Of a stretch of DNA of 64,000 bases, positions 53,638 through 62,923 are shown piece after piece. The stretch comes from Desulfosporosinus acidiphilus SJ4 (lineage in GTDB: Bacteria; Bacillota; Desulfitobacteriia; Desulfitobacteriales; Desulfitobacteriaceae). A model generated the notes under the pieces. The model saw only the letters and a program-made list of their open reading frames with translations. It was not told the origin of the DNA and did no database searches. The DNA lies in contig NC_018068.1 of the NCBI RefSeq assembly GCF_000255115.2, forward strand, positions 248,001-312,000, given 5' to 3'. A program made the translations under genes and the position numbers. Every line of letters starts with the position of its first letter. The first letter of the stretch is position 1.

Positions 53638-53949
53638 AAGGTATAAGATGATAAAGTAATTATCTGCTGTGTACTACAAAGTTGGTGTTCTTCCGAGGAG
53701 TTATTTTTGTGAAAAATATAACTTTTAATAATTATTTAAATTATTCATTTAAATAATTCACTTACATAATTCATTGCATTTTAATAATGGTTTATTTATT
53801 CAAAAAATACTTTAATTATGTTAATAAGGAAGACAATTCAAACTAATCAGGCTAAACTATACTCATATTTAATGATCCTTTGGTAAATTTAGTTTATTGC
53901 TTGGTTCCAACAAAATTCCGATTACCATCATTAAAAAAGGAGGATGAAT

Positions 53950-54438
53950 ATGTGTAACAGTGACTCACCCAACGAGTTTGCGCAAAAACTGGATAACTAT
54001 ATTGACAGTTTGCCGAACAAAAAGGAAAACCTTATCGCAATTCTGCATTATGCCCAAGAAATATATGGATGGCTTCCTGATAACGTACAGTGGCATATTG
54101 CGCAAAAACTAGATATTCCTTCGGCTAAGGTCTATGGTGTCGTAAGCTTCTACTCTTATTTCACTATGAAACCCCGTGGAGAACATGTCGTTAATGTATG
54201 CATGGGTACTGCTTGCTTTGTACGCGGTGCTGAAAAATTAAAAAATGAACTTGAAAATCAATTGAAAATAAAAGCCGGTGAAACTACCCCGGATAACCTT
54301 TTCACTTTAGAAACACTGCGTTGTGTCGGAGCCTGTGGCCTTGCTCCGGTTATGATCGTTGATGGAGAAGTCCATGGACGAATGCACGAGCCCCAAGAAA
54401 TTAACGAGGTCTTAGCCAAGTACCGCCCGGAAGGTTAA
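53950..54438 (+). CDS. hydC: [FeFe] hydrogenase gamma subunit (NuoE-like)
   Basis: This is the small thioredoxin-like [2Fe-2S] subunit of an electron-bifurcating hydrogenase. The 162-residue protein has cluster cysteines in CMGTACFVRG and LRCVGACGLAPVM, the standard NuoE spacing, plus the family start region ILHYAQEIYGWLP and VYGVVSFYSYF. ATG at 53950 is chosen because AAAGGAGG ends 6 bp before it. It is the first gene of hydCBA. Confidence 0.93.
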   Translation: MCNSDSPNEFAQKLDNYIDSLPNKKENLIAILHYAQEIYGWLPDNVQWHIAQKLDIPSAKVYGVVSFYSYFTMKPRGEHVVNVCMGTACFVRGAEKLKNELENQLKIKAGETTPDNLFTLETLRCVGACGLAPVMIVDGEVHGRMHEPQEINEVLAKYRPEG

Positions 54439-54472
54439 GCGGGAAAACCGTTATCGAAGGAAGGGAATCCAT

Positions 54473-56359
54473 ATGAAACTTAAAAACATTGATGAATTAA
54501 ATGCTTTAAAGGCCCAAAGTCTTAAGCTTATTGAGGCACGCCAAGCTGCTCAACCAGTTAACACGAAAGATGCCCTCGGTTTAGTCAGGCACATTATGGT
54601 TTGTGGGGGACCGGGGTGCCATTCCTCAGGCAGTCCACGAATCGCTCAATCTTTGGAAGAGGAAATCAATCGACAAGGATTGTCGGATCAAATAAAAGTC
54701 TTCGAACCAGGTTGTTTTGGGTTTTGCGAAAAAGGCCCTATGATCCAGATTCATCCGGACAATATCACGTATTGTGAGGTTTCTCCTGAAGATGTCCCTG
54801 CCATAGTGCAAGAACATTTAATTGAAGGAAAGATAATTGAACACCTTCTTTATATGGACCCCAACACTAAAGAGCGTTATGCTGAGAAAATTCCCTTTTA
54901 CAATAACCAACTGCGGATTGCTCTTAGAAATGTTGGTTATGTTGCACCGGAAAATATCCTGGAATATATTGCTGTGGATGGTTATCAAGCCTTAGCGAAA
55001 GTTCTATTTCGCATGACCCCCCTTGAGGTTATCGATGTTCTTAAAGTCAGCGGGCTGCGGGGACGCGGCGGTGCCGGTTTCCCCACGGGAGCCAAGTGGG
55101 AATTCACCCGCAAAAGTCAAGCAGACCAGCGCTATATCATTTGCAATGCTGATGAAGGCGATCCGGGGGCTTTTATGGATCGGTCCGTTTTAGAAGGAGA
55201 TCCTCACAGCGTGCTTGAGGCTATGGCCATTGCTGGGGCTGCAATCGGAGCTACCGAGGGATACATATACGTTCGGGCGGAATATCCTGCCGCTATCCAT
55301 CGTTTAAAAGTAGCTATTGAACAGGCCCGGGAGTATGGCTTGCTTGGCAAGCAAATCTTGGGCAGCGATTTTAGTTTTGATATCGAACTTAAATTCGGAG
55401 CCGGTGCTTTTGTCTGCGGGGAAGAGACCGCACTCATCCATTCTATTGAAGGTTCCAGGGGAGAACCTACCGTTAAACCTCCTTTTCCTGCCCAAAAGGG
55501 TTTGTGGGGTAAGCCAACTTGCGTTAATAATGTCGAGACATTGGCTAATATACCTCCCATTATTCTCAACGGAGCGGAATGGTTCGCTAATATTGGGACA
55601 GAAAAAAGCAAAGGTACAAAAGTCTTTGCTCTGGCAGGCAAAGTAAATAATGTCGGTCTGGTGGAAGTTCCCATGGGAACAACTCTCAGAGAAATCATTT
55701 TTGGTATCGGCGGGGGCATCAAAAAGCATAAAACCTTTAAAGCTGCCCAAACCGGAGGACCTTCCGGCGGATGTATTCCGACCAAATATTTAGACTCTCC
55801 CATAGATTATGAATCGTTATCGGCAATCGGCTCTATGATGGGTTCCGGTGGATTGATCGTATTGGATGAGGATGACTGTATGGTCGATATAGCTAAGTTC
55901 TTCCAAGAATTTACTATGGACGAATCCTGCGGCCGCTGTACGGCCTGCCGGGTGGGGACAAAACGGCTCCATGAAATTCTGGAAAAAATAACGGAAGGCA
56001 ACGGGACTTTAGAGGATATAGAAAACATGGAAAAACTGTGCCATATCATCAAGGACACTGCTCTTTGCGGCCTGGGACAAAGTGCTCCTAATCCAATCCT
56101 CTCAACTCTCAAATACTTCCGGGATGAATATATTGCCCATGTTGTCGATAAAACCTGTCCCGCCGGCGTCTGCAAGAGCCTATTGAAATATGAAATTACT
56201 GAGAAATGCGTAGGATGCGGCCGTTGTGCCAAACAATGTCCCTCACGCTGTATCAGTGGTTCACCCAAAAAACGCCATGCTATCGACCAAGAACGTTGCT
56301 TAAAGTGTGGGGCCTGTATGGAACAATGCCGAGTTACCGGCGCCATTATTCGTCATTAA
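54473..56359 (+). CDS. hydB: [FeFe] hydrogenase beta subunit (NuoF-like, NADH-binding)
   Basis: This is the NAD- and FMN-binding subunit, 628 residues. An N-terminal thioredoxin-like [2Fe-2S] domain (about residues 35-125, with CGGPGCHSSG and CFGFCEKGP) comes first. NuoF then follows, with GRGGAGFPTGAKW (FMN/NAD), DEGDPGAFMDR and the CGRCTACRVGTKR cluster. A C-terminal pair of [4Fe-4S] motifs ends the chain (CVGCGRCAKQCP and CLKCGACMEQC). This layout is that of bifurcating HydB, which couples H2 with NAD and ferredoxin. A GAAGG site precedes the ATG. Confidence 0.95.
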   Translation: MKLKNIDELNALKAQSLKLIEARQAAQPVNTKDALGLVRHIMVCGGPGCHSSGSPRIAQSLEEEINRQGLSDQIKVFEPGCFGFCEKGPMIQIHPDNITYCEVSPEDVPAIVQEHLIEGKIIEHLLYMDPNTKERYAEKIPFYNNQLRIALRNVGYVAPENILEYIAVDGYQALAKVLFRMTPLEVIDVLKVSGLRGRGGAGFPTGAKWEFTRKSQADQRYIICNADEGDPGAFMDRSVLEGDPHSVLEAMAIAGAAIGATEGYIYVRAEYPAAIHRLKVAIEQAREYGLLGKQILGSDFSFDIELKFGAGAFVCGEETALIHSIEGSRGEPTVKPPFPAQKGLWGKPTCVNNVETLANIPPIILNGAEWFANIGTEKSKGTKVFALAGKVNNVGLVEVPMGTTLREIIFGIGGGIKKHKTFKAAQTGGPSGGCIPTKYLDSPIDYESLSAIGSMMGSGGLIVLDEDDCMVDIAKFFQEFTMDESCGRCTACRVGTKRLHEILEKITEGNGTLEDIENMEKLCHIIKDTALCGLGQSAPNPILSTLKYFRDEYIAHVVDKTCPAGVCKSLLKYEITEKCVGCGRCAKQCPSRCISGSPKKRHAIDQERCLKCGACMEQCRVTGAIIRH

Positions 56360-56383
56360 GGCACCCGTGAAGGAGGACTTCCA

Positions 56384-58126
56384 ATGGATATTCAGCTAAT
56401 GATTAATGACATATCCCTGACTGTTCCGGAAGGAACAACTATTTTAGAAGCAGCCCGAACTATTAATATAGATATTCCTACTCTCTGCCACATGAAACTT
56501 CATGAAATGCACTATAATAATAACATAGCCTCTTGCCGGGTCTGTGTCGTAGAAATTGAAGGCCGGCGGAATTTAGCTTCTTCATGTTCTACTCCTGTCA
56601 TGGAAGGAATGGTTATCAAAACTGATTCCCTGCGTGCCATCCAAGCTAGAAGAGCTATGGTGGAGCTGCTGCTCTCTGACCACCCTAAATCTTGCTTAAC
56701 TTGCGCCAAGAATATGGACTGTGATTTGAGAAGGCTGGCTGCGGAGTTAGGTGTGCGGACCATCGGCTATGAAGGGGTAGAATCTGAATTCGAAATTGAC
56801 CAGTCAAGTTCGTCAATTGTTCGTGACCCTAATAAATGCATTCGCTGCCGCCGCTGCGAAACTATGTGCAATGAAGTTCAGACGGTTGGAGTATATTCTG
56901 CCATGGGTCGTGGTTTTGAAACGGTGATCAAAACTGCCTTTGATTTGCCTCTAAGTCAAACCGCTTGCACCTTTTGCGGACAGTGCTTGGCAGTATGTCC
57001 CACAGGGGCCTTAACTGAAGTGGACCAAGTGGATAAAGTTTGGAAAGCTCTCAACGATCCTAACCAATTTGTCGTTGTACAAACTGCTCCGGCAGTACGG
57101 GTTGCTTTAGGAGAGGAGTTTGGCCTGGAATCGGGAACAGTGGTTACGGGGAAAATGGTGGCATCTCTTCGACGATTGGGATTTGACCGCGTTTTCGACA
57201 CGGATTTTGCAGCCGATCTCACAATCATGGAGGAAGCCAGCGAACTTGTGCACCGTATAAAACATGGCGGGCGTTTACCCTTACTTACAAGCTGCTGCCC
57301 GGCCTGGGTTAAATTCTTTGAACATCAGTTTCCGGATCTCTTAGATATCCCTTCAACCTGTAAATCCCCTCATCAAATGTTAGGGAGCCTGACAAAAAGC
57401 TATTATGCTAAAACGTTGGGCATTGATCCTAAAAGCATTACAGTGGTTTCTGTCATGCCTTGTGTTGCTAAAAAATACGAAGCAGCTCGGCCTGAACTTG
57501 CCCAAAGTGCTGACACTGCAGATGTGGACATCGTGATCACGACTCGTGAACTTGCTCGCATGATCCGTGAAGCCAGCATTCATTTTGATCATCTTAAAGA
57601 TCAAGAATTTGATTATCCTTTAGGGGAATCGACGGGTGCAGCCGTTATTTTCGGGACCACCGGAGGAGTTCTGGAAGCTGCTCTTCGGACAGCTTATGAA
57701 ATGCTGACGGGGGAAACTCTGGAAAAAGTAGAGTTTGAAGCTCTCAGAGGCATGAATGGAATTAAAGAAGCCGTTATTCCCATAGCAGGACACGATTATC
57801 GAATTGCCGTTATCCATGGCCTGGGTAACGCCCGCTCTGTATTGGAGAAAATAAGAGCCGGGGAGAGCACCTATGATGTCATAGAGATCATGGCCTGTCC
57901 GGGAGGATGTATCGGAGGAGGCGGACAACCTTATCATCATGGCAATATGGAAATTCTTAAACACCGTGCCGCCGCCATTTACCGTGAAGATCGTGCCAAG
58001 CCCCTGCGCAAGTCCCATGAAAATCTGGCAATCGTCGCGCTGTATAAAGACTATTTGGGCGATCCTTACGGAGAGAGAGCCCATCAATTACTGCATACCA
58101 CCTACACGCCGCGCAGGAAGATCTAA
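56384..58126 (+). CDS. hydA: [FeFe] hydrogenase catalytic subunit
   Basis: This is the H2-forming/oxidising subunit, 580 residues. The N-terminal [2Fe-2S] domain (about residues 1-75) is followed by the His-ligated cluster (HPKSCLTCAKNMDC) and two [4Fe-4S] motifs (CIRCRRCETMC and CTFCGQCLAVCP). The H domain carries TSCCPAW, MPCVAKKYE and MACPGGCIGGGGQP, which hold the H-cluster. All ligands are present. The length equals the shorter HydA of acetogens, without the extra C-terminal cluster of Thermotoga. It is the third gene of hydCBA. Confidence 0.97.
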   Translation: MDIQLMINDISLTVPEGTTILEAARTINIDIPTLCHMKLHEMHYNNNIASCRVCVVEIEGRRNLASSCSTPVMEGMVIKTDSLRAIQARRAMVELLLSDHPKSCLTCAKNMDCDLRRLAAELGVRTIGYEGVESEFEIDQSSSSIVRDPNKCIRCRRCETMCNEVQTVGVYSAMGRGFETVIKTAFDLPLSQTACTFCGQCLAVCPTGALTEVDQVDKVWKALNDPNQFVVVQTAPAVRVALGEEFGLESGTVVTGKMVASLRRLGFDRVFDTDFAADLTIMEEASELVHRIKHGGRLPLLTSCCPAWVKFFEHQFPDLLDIPSTCKSPHQMLGSLTKSYYAKTLGIDPKSITVVSVMPCVAKKYEAARPELAQSADTADVDIVITTRELARMIREASIHFDHLKDQEFDYPLGESTGAAVIFGTTGGVLEAALRTAYEMLTGETLEKVEFEALRGMNGIKEAVIPIAGHDYRIAVIHGLGNARSVLEKIRAGESTYDVIEIMACPGGCIGGGGQPYHHGNMEILKHRAAAIYREDRAKPLRKSHENLAIVALYKDYLGDPYGERAHQLLHTTYTPRRKI

Positions 58127-58145
58127 TATTAAAGTAAAAGTTATG

Positions 58146-58169
58146 GCTTTCCTAAAGCATTAGGAAAGC
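58146..58169 (+). terminator. Hairpin after hydA
   Basis: GCTTTCCTAA and TTAGGAAAGC form a perfect 10-bp stem with an AGCA loop. The T run comes only about 30 nt later, so termination may be partial. Confidence 0.5.
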
Positions 58170-58338
58170 AGGTGTTATAGGCAAAACCTATTCCTCGATT
58201 TTTTTGCCCTAAGAACTACTATAAATAAGTATCGGCTGTGTTGGAGGTTTCCGGCAGAGTGGATTTATAAAACATTGATCTAATTGCGAAGATTAATCTG
58301 AGCAAGAAGAGAAGGGTAAATTGATGCTGATTTCAGAG

Positions 58339-58371
58339 AAGCCTTCTCGTTTTTGGGAAGGCTTTTCTTTA
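58339..58371 (+). terminator. Leader terminator before the maturation genes
   Basis: AAGCCTTC pairs with GAAGGCTT and TTCTTT follows. It lies 19 bp before the first maturation gene, so it either ends a short transcript or attenuates the maturation operon. Confidence 0.65.
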
Positions 58372-58389
58372 TTTGGAGGGAAGGAAAGC

Positions 58390-58644
58390 ATGGAGAAGAG
58401 AATAGGGGTCGTAGGTATTGTCATTGAAGAATTTGAAAGCGCCAATAAGGTCAATGAAACGCTCCATGAGTTGGCGAGTATTATTGTCGGGCGGATGGGA
58501 GTTCCGCGTAAAGAGATGGGAATAGCCATTATCTCTTTGATTGTCGAAGGTACCACCGATGAAATCAGCGCCTTAACGGGGAAACTTGGGAAAATCAGAG
58601 GGGTAAATGTCAAATCAGCCTTGACAAAAAATAGGGGGGAATAA
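58390..58644 (+). CDS. Iron-only hydrogenase system putative regulator (TM1266-type)
   Basis: This is a small ferredoxin-fold (ACT/NikR-C-like) protein of 84 residues. The pattern KRIGVVGIVIEE, NETLHELASIIVGRMG, ISLIVEGTTDEISALTGKLGKI and GVNVKSAL marks the TM1266 family that accompanies [FeFe] hydrogenase maturases. A regulatory role is assumed for the family. GGAGGGAAGG lies before the ATG at 58390. hydG follows after 2 bp. Confidence 0.85.
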   Translation: MEKRIGVVGIVIEEFESANKVNETLHELASIIVGRMGVPRKEMGIAIISLIVEGTTDEISALTGKLGKIRGVNVKSALTKNRGE

Positions 58645-58646
58645 CA

Positions 58647-60062
58647 TTGAAAGAGTATTTAGCAAAAGATTTTATTAACGATGAAGAGATCAGAACAACA
58701 TTAAGTGAGGGAACTGAAAAAGCGAAAGATCAGAATTTAGTCAGGTCAATTTTGGCTAAGGCTAAAACCTGTCAAGGTTTATCCCACCGTGAAGCAGCCG
58801 TACTCCTTAATGTCGAAGATGAGAACATTTTGAATGAAATGTTCAAGACGGCCAAAGAGATTAAAGAGACGATTTATGGTAAAAGAATTGTTCTTTTTGC
58901 ACCCCTTTATATCAGCAGTTATTGTGTGAATGGCTGTGTCTACTGCGGTTATCAAGCCTGCAATAAAGATCTGAAAAGAAGTAAATTAACGATGGAACAA
59001 TTGGAAGAGGAAGTAAGGGTCCTGGAATCTTTAGGACACAAACGAATTGTCCTTGAAGCGGGAGAAGACCCGGTGAATTGTTCCATGGATTATATCCTTG
59101 AGGTAATAAAGAAGATCTATTCCTTGAAATTTGCCAATGGGAGCATTCGCAGAATTAATATTAATGTGGCTGCTACCACCGTCGAGAATTATAAACGTTT
59201 GAAAGATGCTGAAATAGGGACCTATACTCTCTTTCAGGAAACATATAACCAGGAAGTTTATGAAAAAATGCATCCAACGGGTCCGAAGCATGATTACAAT
59301 TATCACACGACAGCCATGGATCGTGCTATGGAAGCTGGAATTGGGGACGTGGGTATTGGTGTTTTATATGGCTTATATGATTATAAATACGAAACGATAG
59401 CTATGCTGATGCATGCTGAACATCTTGAGGATGCCTTTGGTGTAGGGCCTCACACCATTTCTGTGCCCAGATTGCGGGCGGCTGAAGGCGTCAATCTTAA
59501 AGATCTTCCCTATCTTGTGGCAGATGATGATTTCAAAAAGATTGTTGCTGTCTTAAGACTGGCCGTGCCTTACACCGGGATGATCCTTTCCACCAGAGAA
59601 GAAGCCGGCTTTAGAGAAGAAGTATTAGCTCTGGGGATCTCCCAGTACAGTGCCGGGTCTTGCACAGGAGTGGGAGCCTACTCTAAAGAACATGGCATTG
59701 ATAAGACCGAGGAGAAACCCCAGTTTGAAGTCGCTGATCATCGCTCACCTATGGAAGTCATTAAAAGTTTATGTTTGAGCGGCTATATGCCTAGCTACTG
59801 TACCGCTTGTTACCGGGAAGGGAGAACCGGGGACCGGTTTATGGCTTTGGCAAAGGCCGGACAAATTCATAATGTTTGTCTGCCCAATGCCTTACTGACC
59901 TTTCAAGAATTCCTGATTGACTATGCAGATGAAGAATTAAAAGAATTAGGACGCAGCGCTATTGAAAGAGGACTTCAGGATATCCCCAAAGAAGCGGCTC
60001 GAAAGGCTGCCGAGGATAAACTGAAGAGGATCGAAGCCGGGGAGAGGGATTTAAGATTTTAA
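58647..60062 (+). CDS. hydG: [FeFe] hydrogenase maturase HydG (tyrosine lyase)
   Basis: This radical SAM enzyme splits tyrosine to give the CO and CN- ligands of the H-cluster. The 471-residue protein has the SAM cluster motif CVNGCVYC (about residues 92-99) and the C-terminal auxiliary cluster in CTACYREGRTGDRFM. The ThiH-like barrel has the usual segments (LEAGEDP, FQETYNQEVYEKMHP). The start is TTG with GGGGGGA upstream. It is in the maturation operon before aspA. Confidence 0.96.
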   Translation: MKEYLAKDFINDEEIRTTLSEGTEKAKDQNLVRSILAKAKTCQGLSHREAAVLLNVEDENILNEMFKTAKEIKETIYGKRIVLFAPLYISSYCVNGCVYCGYQACNKDLKRSKLTMEQLEEEVRVLESLGHKRIVLEAGEDPVNCSMDYILEVIKKIYSLKFANGSIRRININVAATTVENYKRLKDAEIGTYTLFQETYNQEVYEKMHPTGPKHDYNYHTTAMDRAMEAGIGDVGIGVLYGLYDYKYETIAMLMHAEHLEDAFGVGPHTISVPRLRAAEGVNLKDLPYLVADDDFKKIVAVLRLAVPYTGMILSTREEAGFREEVLALGISQYSAGSCTGVGAYSKEHGIDKTEEKPQFEVADHRSPMEVIKSLCLSGYMPSYCTACYREGRTGDRFMALAKAGQIHNVCLPNALLTFQEFLIDYADEELKELGRSAIERGLQDIPKEAARKAAEDKLKRIEAGERDLRF

Positions 60063-60112
60063 GGCAATAAGTCAAGAAGAGAGACTATAGATGTCCGTTG
60101 GAGGGTTATAAT

Positions 60113-61519
60113 GTGGGCTTTAGGATCGAAAAGGATGCTATCGGGGAACGGGAGATCCCGGAAAATCAATATTTTGGGATCAACACTAAGCGCGCCCAAG
60201 AGAACTTTAAGTTAGGTGTTAAGAGCGTCAATTTAAAACTAATCCATGAAATCGCTCTGATCAAAAAGGCCTCAGCACTAGTCAACCAACGGTTAAAGAA
60301 ATTGCCTGCGGACAAAGCCAAGGCTATTATCAAGGCTTGTGATGAGGTCATTGACGGGAAACTTGATCAGGAATTTGACCTGAGTGCCTTTCAAGGAGGA
60401 GCAGGTACCTCAACAAATATGAATGTCAATGAGGTCGTTGCCAATAGGGCCATCGAGATTCTTGGCGGCAAAAAGGGAAATTATGAGCTTGTCCATCCAC
60501 TTAATGATGTAAATATGTCCCAATCCACCAATGACGTTTATCCTACGGCTTTAAGAATCGCTGCTATTCATTTACTTCGGGCACTCAGCTATTCCCTGGC
60601 AGACCTTCAGGAGGCTTTGCAACTAAAGGAAAACGAATTCAGCGATGTTCTGAAGCTCGGCAGAACCGAATTAATGGATGCCCTCCCAATGATGATGGGA
60701 CAGGAATTTGGGGCCTATGCCAAGAGTATAGAGCGTGACCGCTGGAGAGTTTATAAGGGAGAAGAACGGTTAAGGCAGATCAATCTGGGGGGAACCGCTA
60801 TTGGCACGGGCCTCAATGCTTCTTGGGACTATATTTTCGGGATTACCGATACCATTCAGGAATTAACCGGCTTAGGGCTGGCCCGTTCTGACTTTCCTAT
60901 GGATATAACCCAAAATAATGATGTCTTTGTCGAAGTGTCAGGGCTTCTTAAAGCCTGCAGCACAAATTTATTAAAAATCTCCAATGACCTGAGACTGTTA
61001 GCCTCGGGACCTAAAGGCGGCTTGGGGGAAATAGAACTCCCCCAAATGCAGGCCGGTTCTACTTTAATGCCGGGAAAAGTGAACCCAGTCATAGCGGAAA
61101 TGATCGGTCAAGTGGCAATGAGAGTGATGGCTAATGATTATGCCATTACCATGGCTGCTTCAGCCGGACAATTAGAACTTAATTCCTTTATGCCTCTGAT
61201 CGCAGAATGTTTGCTGGAATCCCTGGAACTTCTGAATCAGGGAGTCATTATCTTCCGGGAAAAATGTATCCTGGGTATAAAAGCAAACAAGGATAAATGT
61301 CGGGAAACCCTTGAAACGTCTGCCGTTATGGCTGCAGCCCTTGTGCATCATATTGGTTACGATCAAGCCGCTTGCTTTGCCGGTAAAGCCTTAAGAGAGA
61401 ATAAATCCATACGTGAAGTCATGCAGGAAGAGACCACCTTTCCGAATTCCAGAATTGATGAGATTCTAAATCCATTAGGAATTACCAAACCTGGCATACC
61501 TGGAAAGCAAGGATTATGA
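60113..61519 (+). CDS. aspA: Aspartate ammonia-lyase
   Basis: This enzyme converts aspartate to fumarate and ammonia. The 468-residue protein of the fumarase/aspartase superfamily has the start RIEKDAIGEREIPENQYFGI (aspartase-like), GGAGTSTNMNVNEV, VNMSQSTNDVYPTA and the signature AGSTLMPGKVNP with the mobile loop serine. I chose GTG at 60113 because GGAGGG is 7 bp before it. It lies between hydG and hydF, as in several other anaerobes. It may supply ammonia for the dithiomethylamine bridge, but that is an inference; a fumarase activity is less likely. Confidence 0.88.
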   Translation: MGFRIEKDAIGEREIPENQYFGINTKRAQENFKLGVKSVNLKLIHEIALIKKASALVNQRLKKLPADKAKAIIKACDEVIDGKLDQEFDLSAFQGGAGTSTNMNVNEVVANRAIEILGGKKGNYELVHPLNDVNMSQSTNDVYPTALRIAAIHLLRALSYSLADLQEALQLKENEFSDVLKLGRTELMDALPMMMGQEFGAYAKSIERDRWRVYKGEERLRQINLGGTAIGTGLNASWDYIFGITDTIQELTGLGLARSDFPMDITQNNDVFVEVSGLLKACSTNLLKISNDLRLLASGPKGGLGEIELPQMQAGSTLMPGKVNPVIAEMIGQVAMRVMANDYAITMAASAGQLELNSFMPLIAECLLESLELLNQGVIIFREKCILGIKANKDKCRETLETSAVMAAALVHHIGYDQAACFAGKALRENKSIREVMQEETTFPNSRIDEILNPLGITKPGIPGKQGL

Positions 61520-61535
61520 TAACGGGGGTATTGGT

Positions 61536-62798
61536 ATGAGTTTAAATGATGCACCGAGGGGAGTCAGAGCGCACTTGGCGCTCTTTGGAAAAAGAAACGC
61601 AGGAAAATCCAGTGTAATCAATGCCCTGACAGGTCAGGAAACCGCCATTGTCTCCGAAGTGGAAGGGACGACAACGGACCCTGTGTTCAAAGGGATGGAG
61701 ATTTTACCATTAGGTCCTTGTGTCATCATCGATACAGCCGGACTGGATGATGTGGGAGAATTAGGAGAGCTTAGGATTAAGAAGACCTTAGAGGTTCTTG
61801 ATAAAACCGATATTGCCCTCCTCGTGGTTGATATTAATAAGGGGATCGGGGAAGAGGATCGCTTGATCCTCAAAAAATTTAAGGACAAGAAAAAGCCTAT
61901 TATTGTTGTACTCAATAAGTTGGATACCCTGGAAAACAAAGACCCTGTTAAGTTATCAACTCAGCTTAACGAAGAGTTAAATACCCCGGTGGTTGCTGTA
62001 TCCGCTCTGCAAAAACAAGGAATCAAAGACTTAATAAGTGCCATTACTTCGATGATCCCTGAAAACGAAGATACCTTTAAACTGGTTGGGGATTTGATCA
62101 ATCCCGGTGATTTCGTTGTGTTGGTAACTCCTATTGATAAGGCGGCTCCCAAGGGGAGACTGATTCTTCCGCAGCAGCAGACAATTCGTGACATCTTGGA
62201 AAGTGATGCCATGGCCATCGTCACCAAAGAATACGAACTGAGAGAGACCTTAAACGGTTTGGCTAAAAAGCCCAAGCTCGTCATTACCGATTCTCAGGTA
62301 TTTTTAAAGGTAGGAGCAGATACGCCTAAGGATATCTTAATGACCTCCTTTTCCATCTTGTTTGCCCGCCAAAAAGGAGATTTAACAGAATTTATCCGAG
62401 GGGCAAAGGCTATTGACCTTCTGAAGGATGGGGATAGGGTTCTGATCGCTGAAGGATGTACTCATCACAGACAATCCGATGATATCGGCAGCGTGAAGAT
62501 ACCCCGCTGGATACGTCAAAGAACGGGCAAACAAATCGAATTTGAATTCTCTTCCGGAGCGACCTTTACGGAGGATGTCAAAAAATATGCCCTTATCGTT
62601 CATTGCGGGGCTTGTATGATGAACAGAACCGGCATGCTCAGCCGAGTAGCCAGCGCTAAAGCTTTGGGCGTACCCATTGTCAATTATGGTATCCTGATCG
62701 CTTATGTGCAGGGATTACTGACGAGAGCCTTGGAACCATTCCCCCTTGCGAAAATGGCCTTAGAAGAAGAGTATGGGGAAATGTCCGGAGTTGAATGA
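61536..62798 (+). CDS. hydF: [FeFe] hydrogenase maturation GTPase HydF
   Basis: This is the scaffold protein that assembles the two-iron precursor and gives it to HydA. The 420-residue protein has a GTPase domain (GKRNAGKSSVIN for G1, DTAGLDD for G3, NKLD for G4), a dimerisation domain and the cluster domain with EGCTHH and HCGACM as the Fe-S ligands. All are intact. GGGGTATTGGT lies before the ATG. It is part of the hydG-aspA-hydF-hydE group. Confidence 0.95.
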   Translation: MSLNDAPRGVRAHLALFGKRNAGKSSVINALTGQETAIVSEVEGTTTDPVFKGMEILPLGPCVIIDTAGLDDVGELGELRIKKTLEVLDKTDIALLVVDINKGIGEEDRLILKKFKDKKKPIIVVLNKLDTLENKDPVKLSTQLNEELNTPVVAVSALQKQGIKDLISAITSMIPENEDTFKLVGDLINPGDFVVLVTPIDKAAPKGRLILPQQQTIRDILESDAMAIVTKEYELRETLNGLAKKPKLVITDSQVFLKVGADTPKDILMTSFSILFARQKGDLTEFIRGAKAIDLLKDGDRVLIAEGCTHHRQSDDIGSVKIPRWIRQRTGKQIEFEFSSGATFTEDVKKYALIVHCGACMMNRTGMLSRVASAKALGVPIVNYGILIAYVQGLLTRALEPFPLAKMALEEEYGEMSGVE

Positions 62799-62923
62799 GT
62801 AATTTTGGATTATAAAGTTCTATCATGAAGATAGTTACTTTTCAATTATTTATAAGCCGTTCTAAACAGAGCAGGTCTAGAGTTTCAAAATTACGGGCTA
62901 TTCTGGTTGAAGGAAGTGACATT

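Noticed and set aside
60113-61519. Class II fumarase instead of aspartase
   Set aside because: The superfamily signature is shared, but the aspartase-like start and the location in a hydrogenase maturation operon favour aspartase. Only an assay would settle it.
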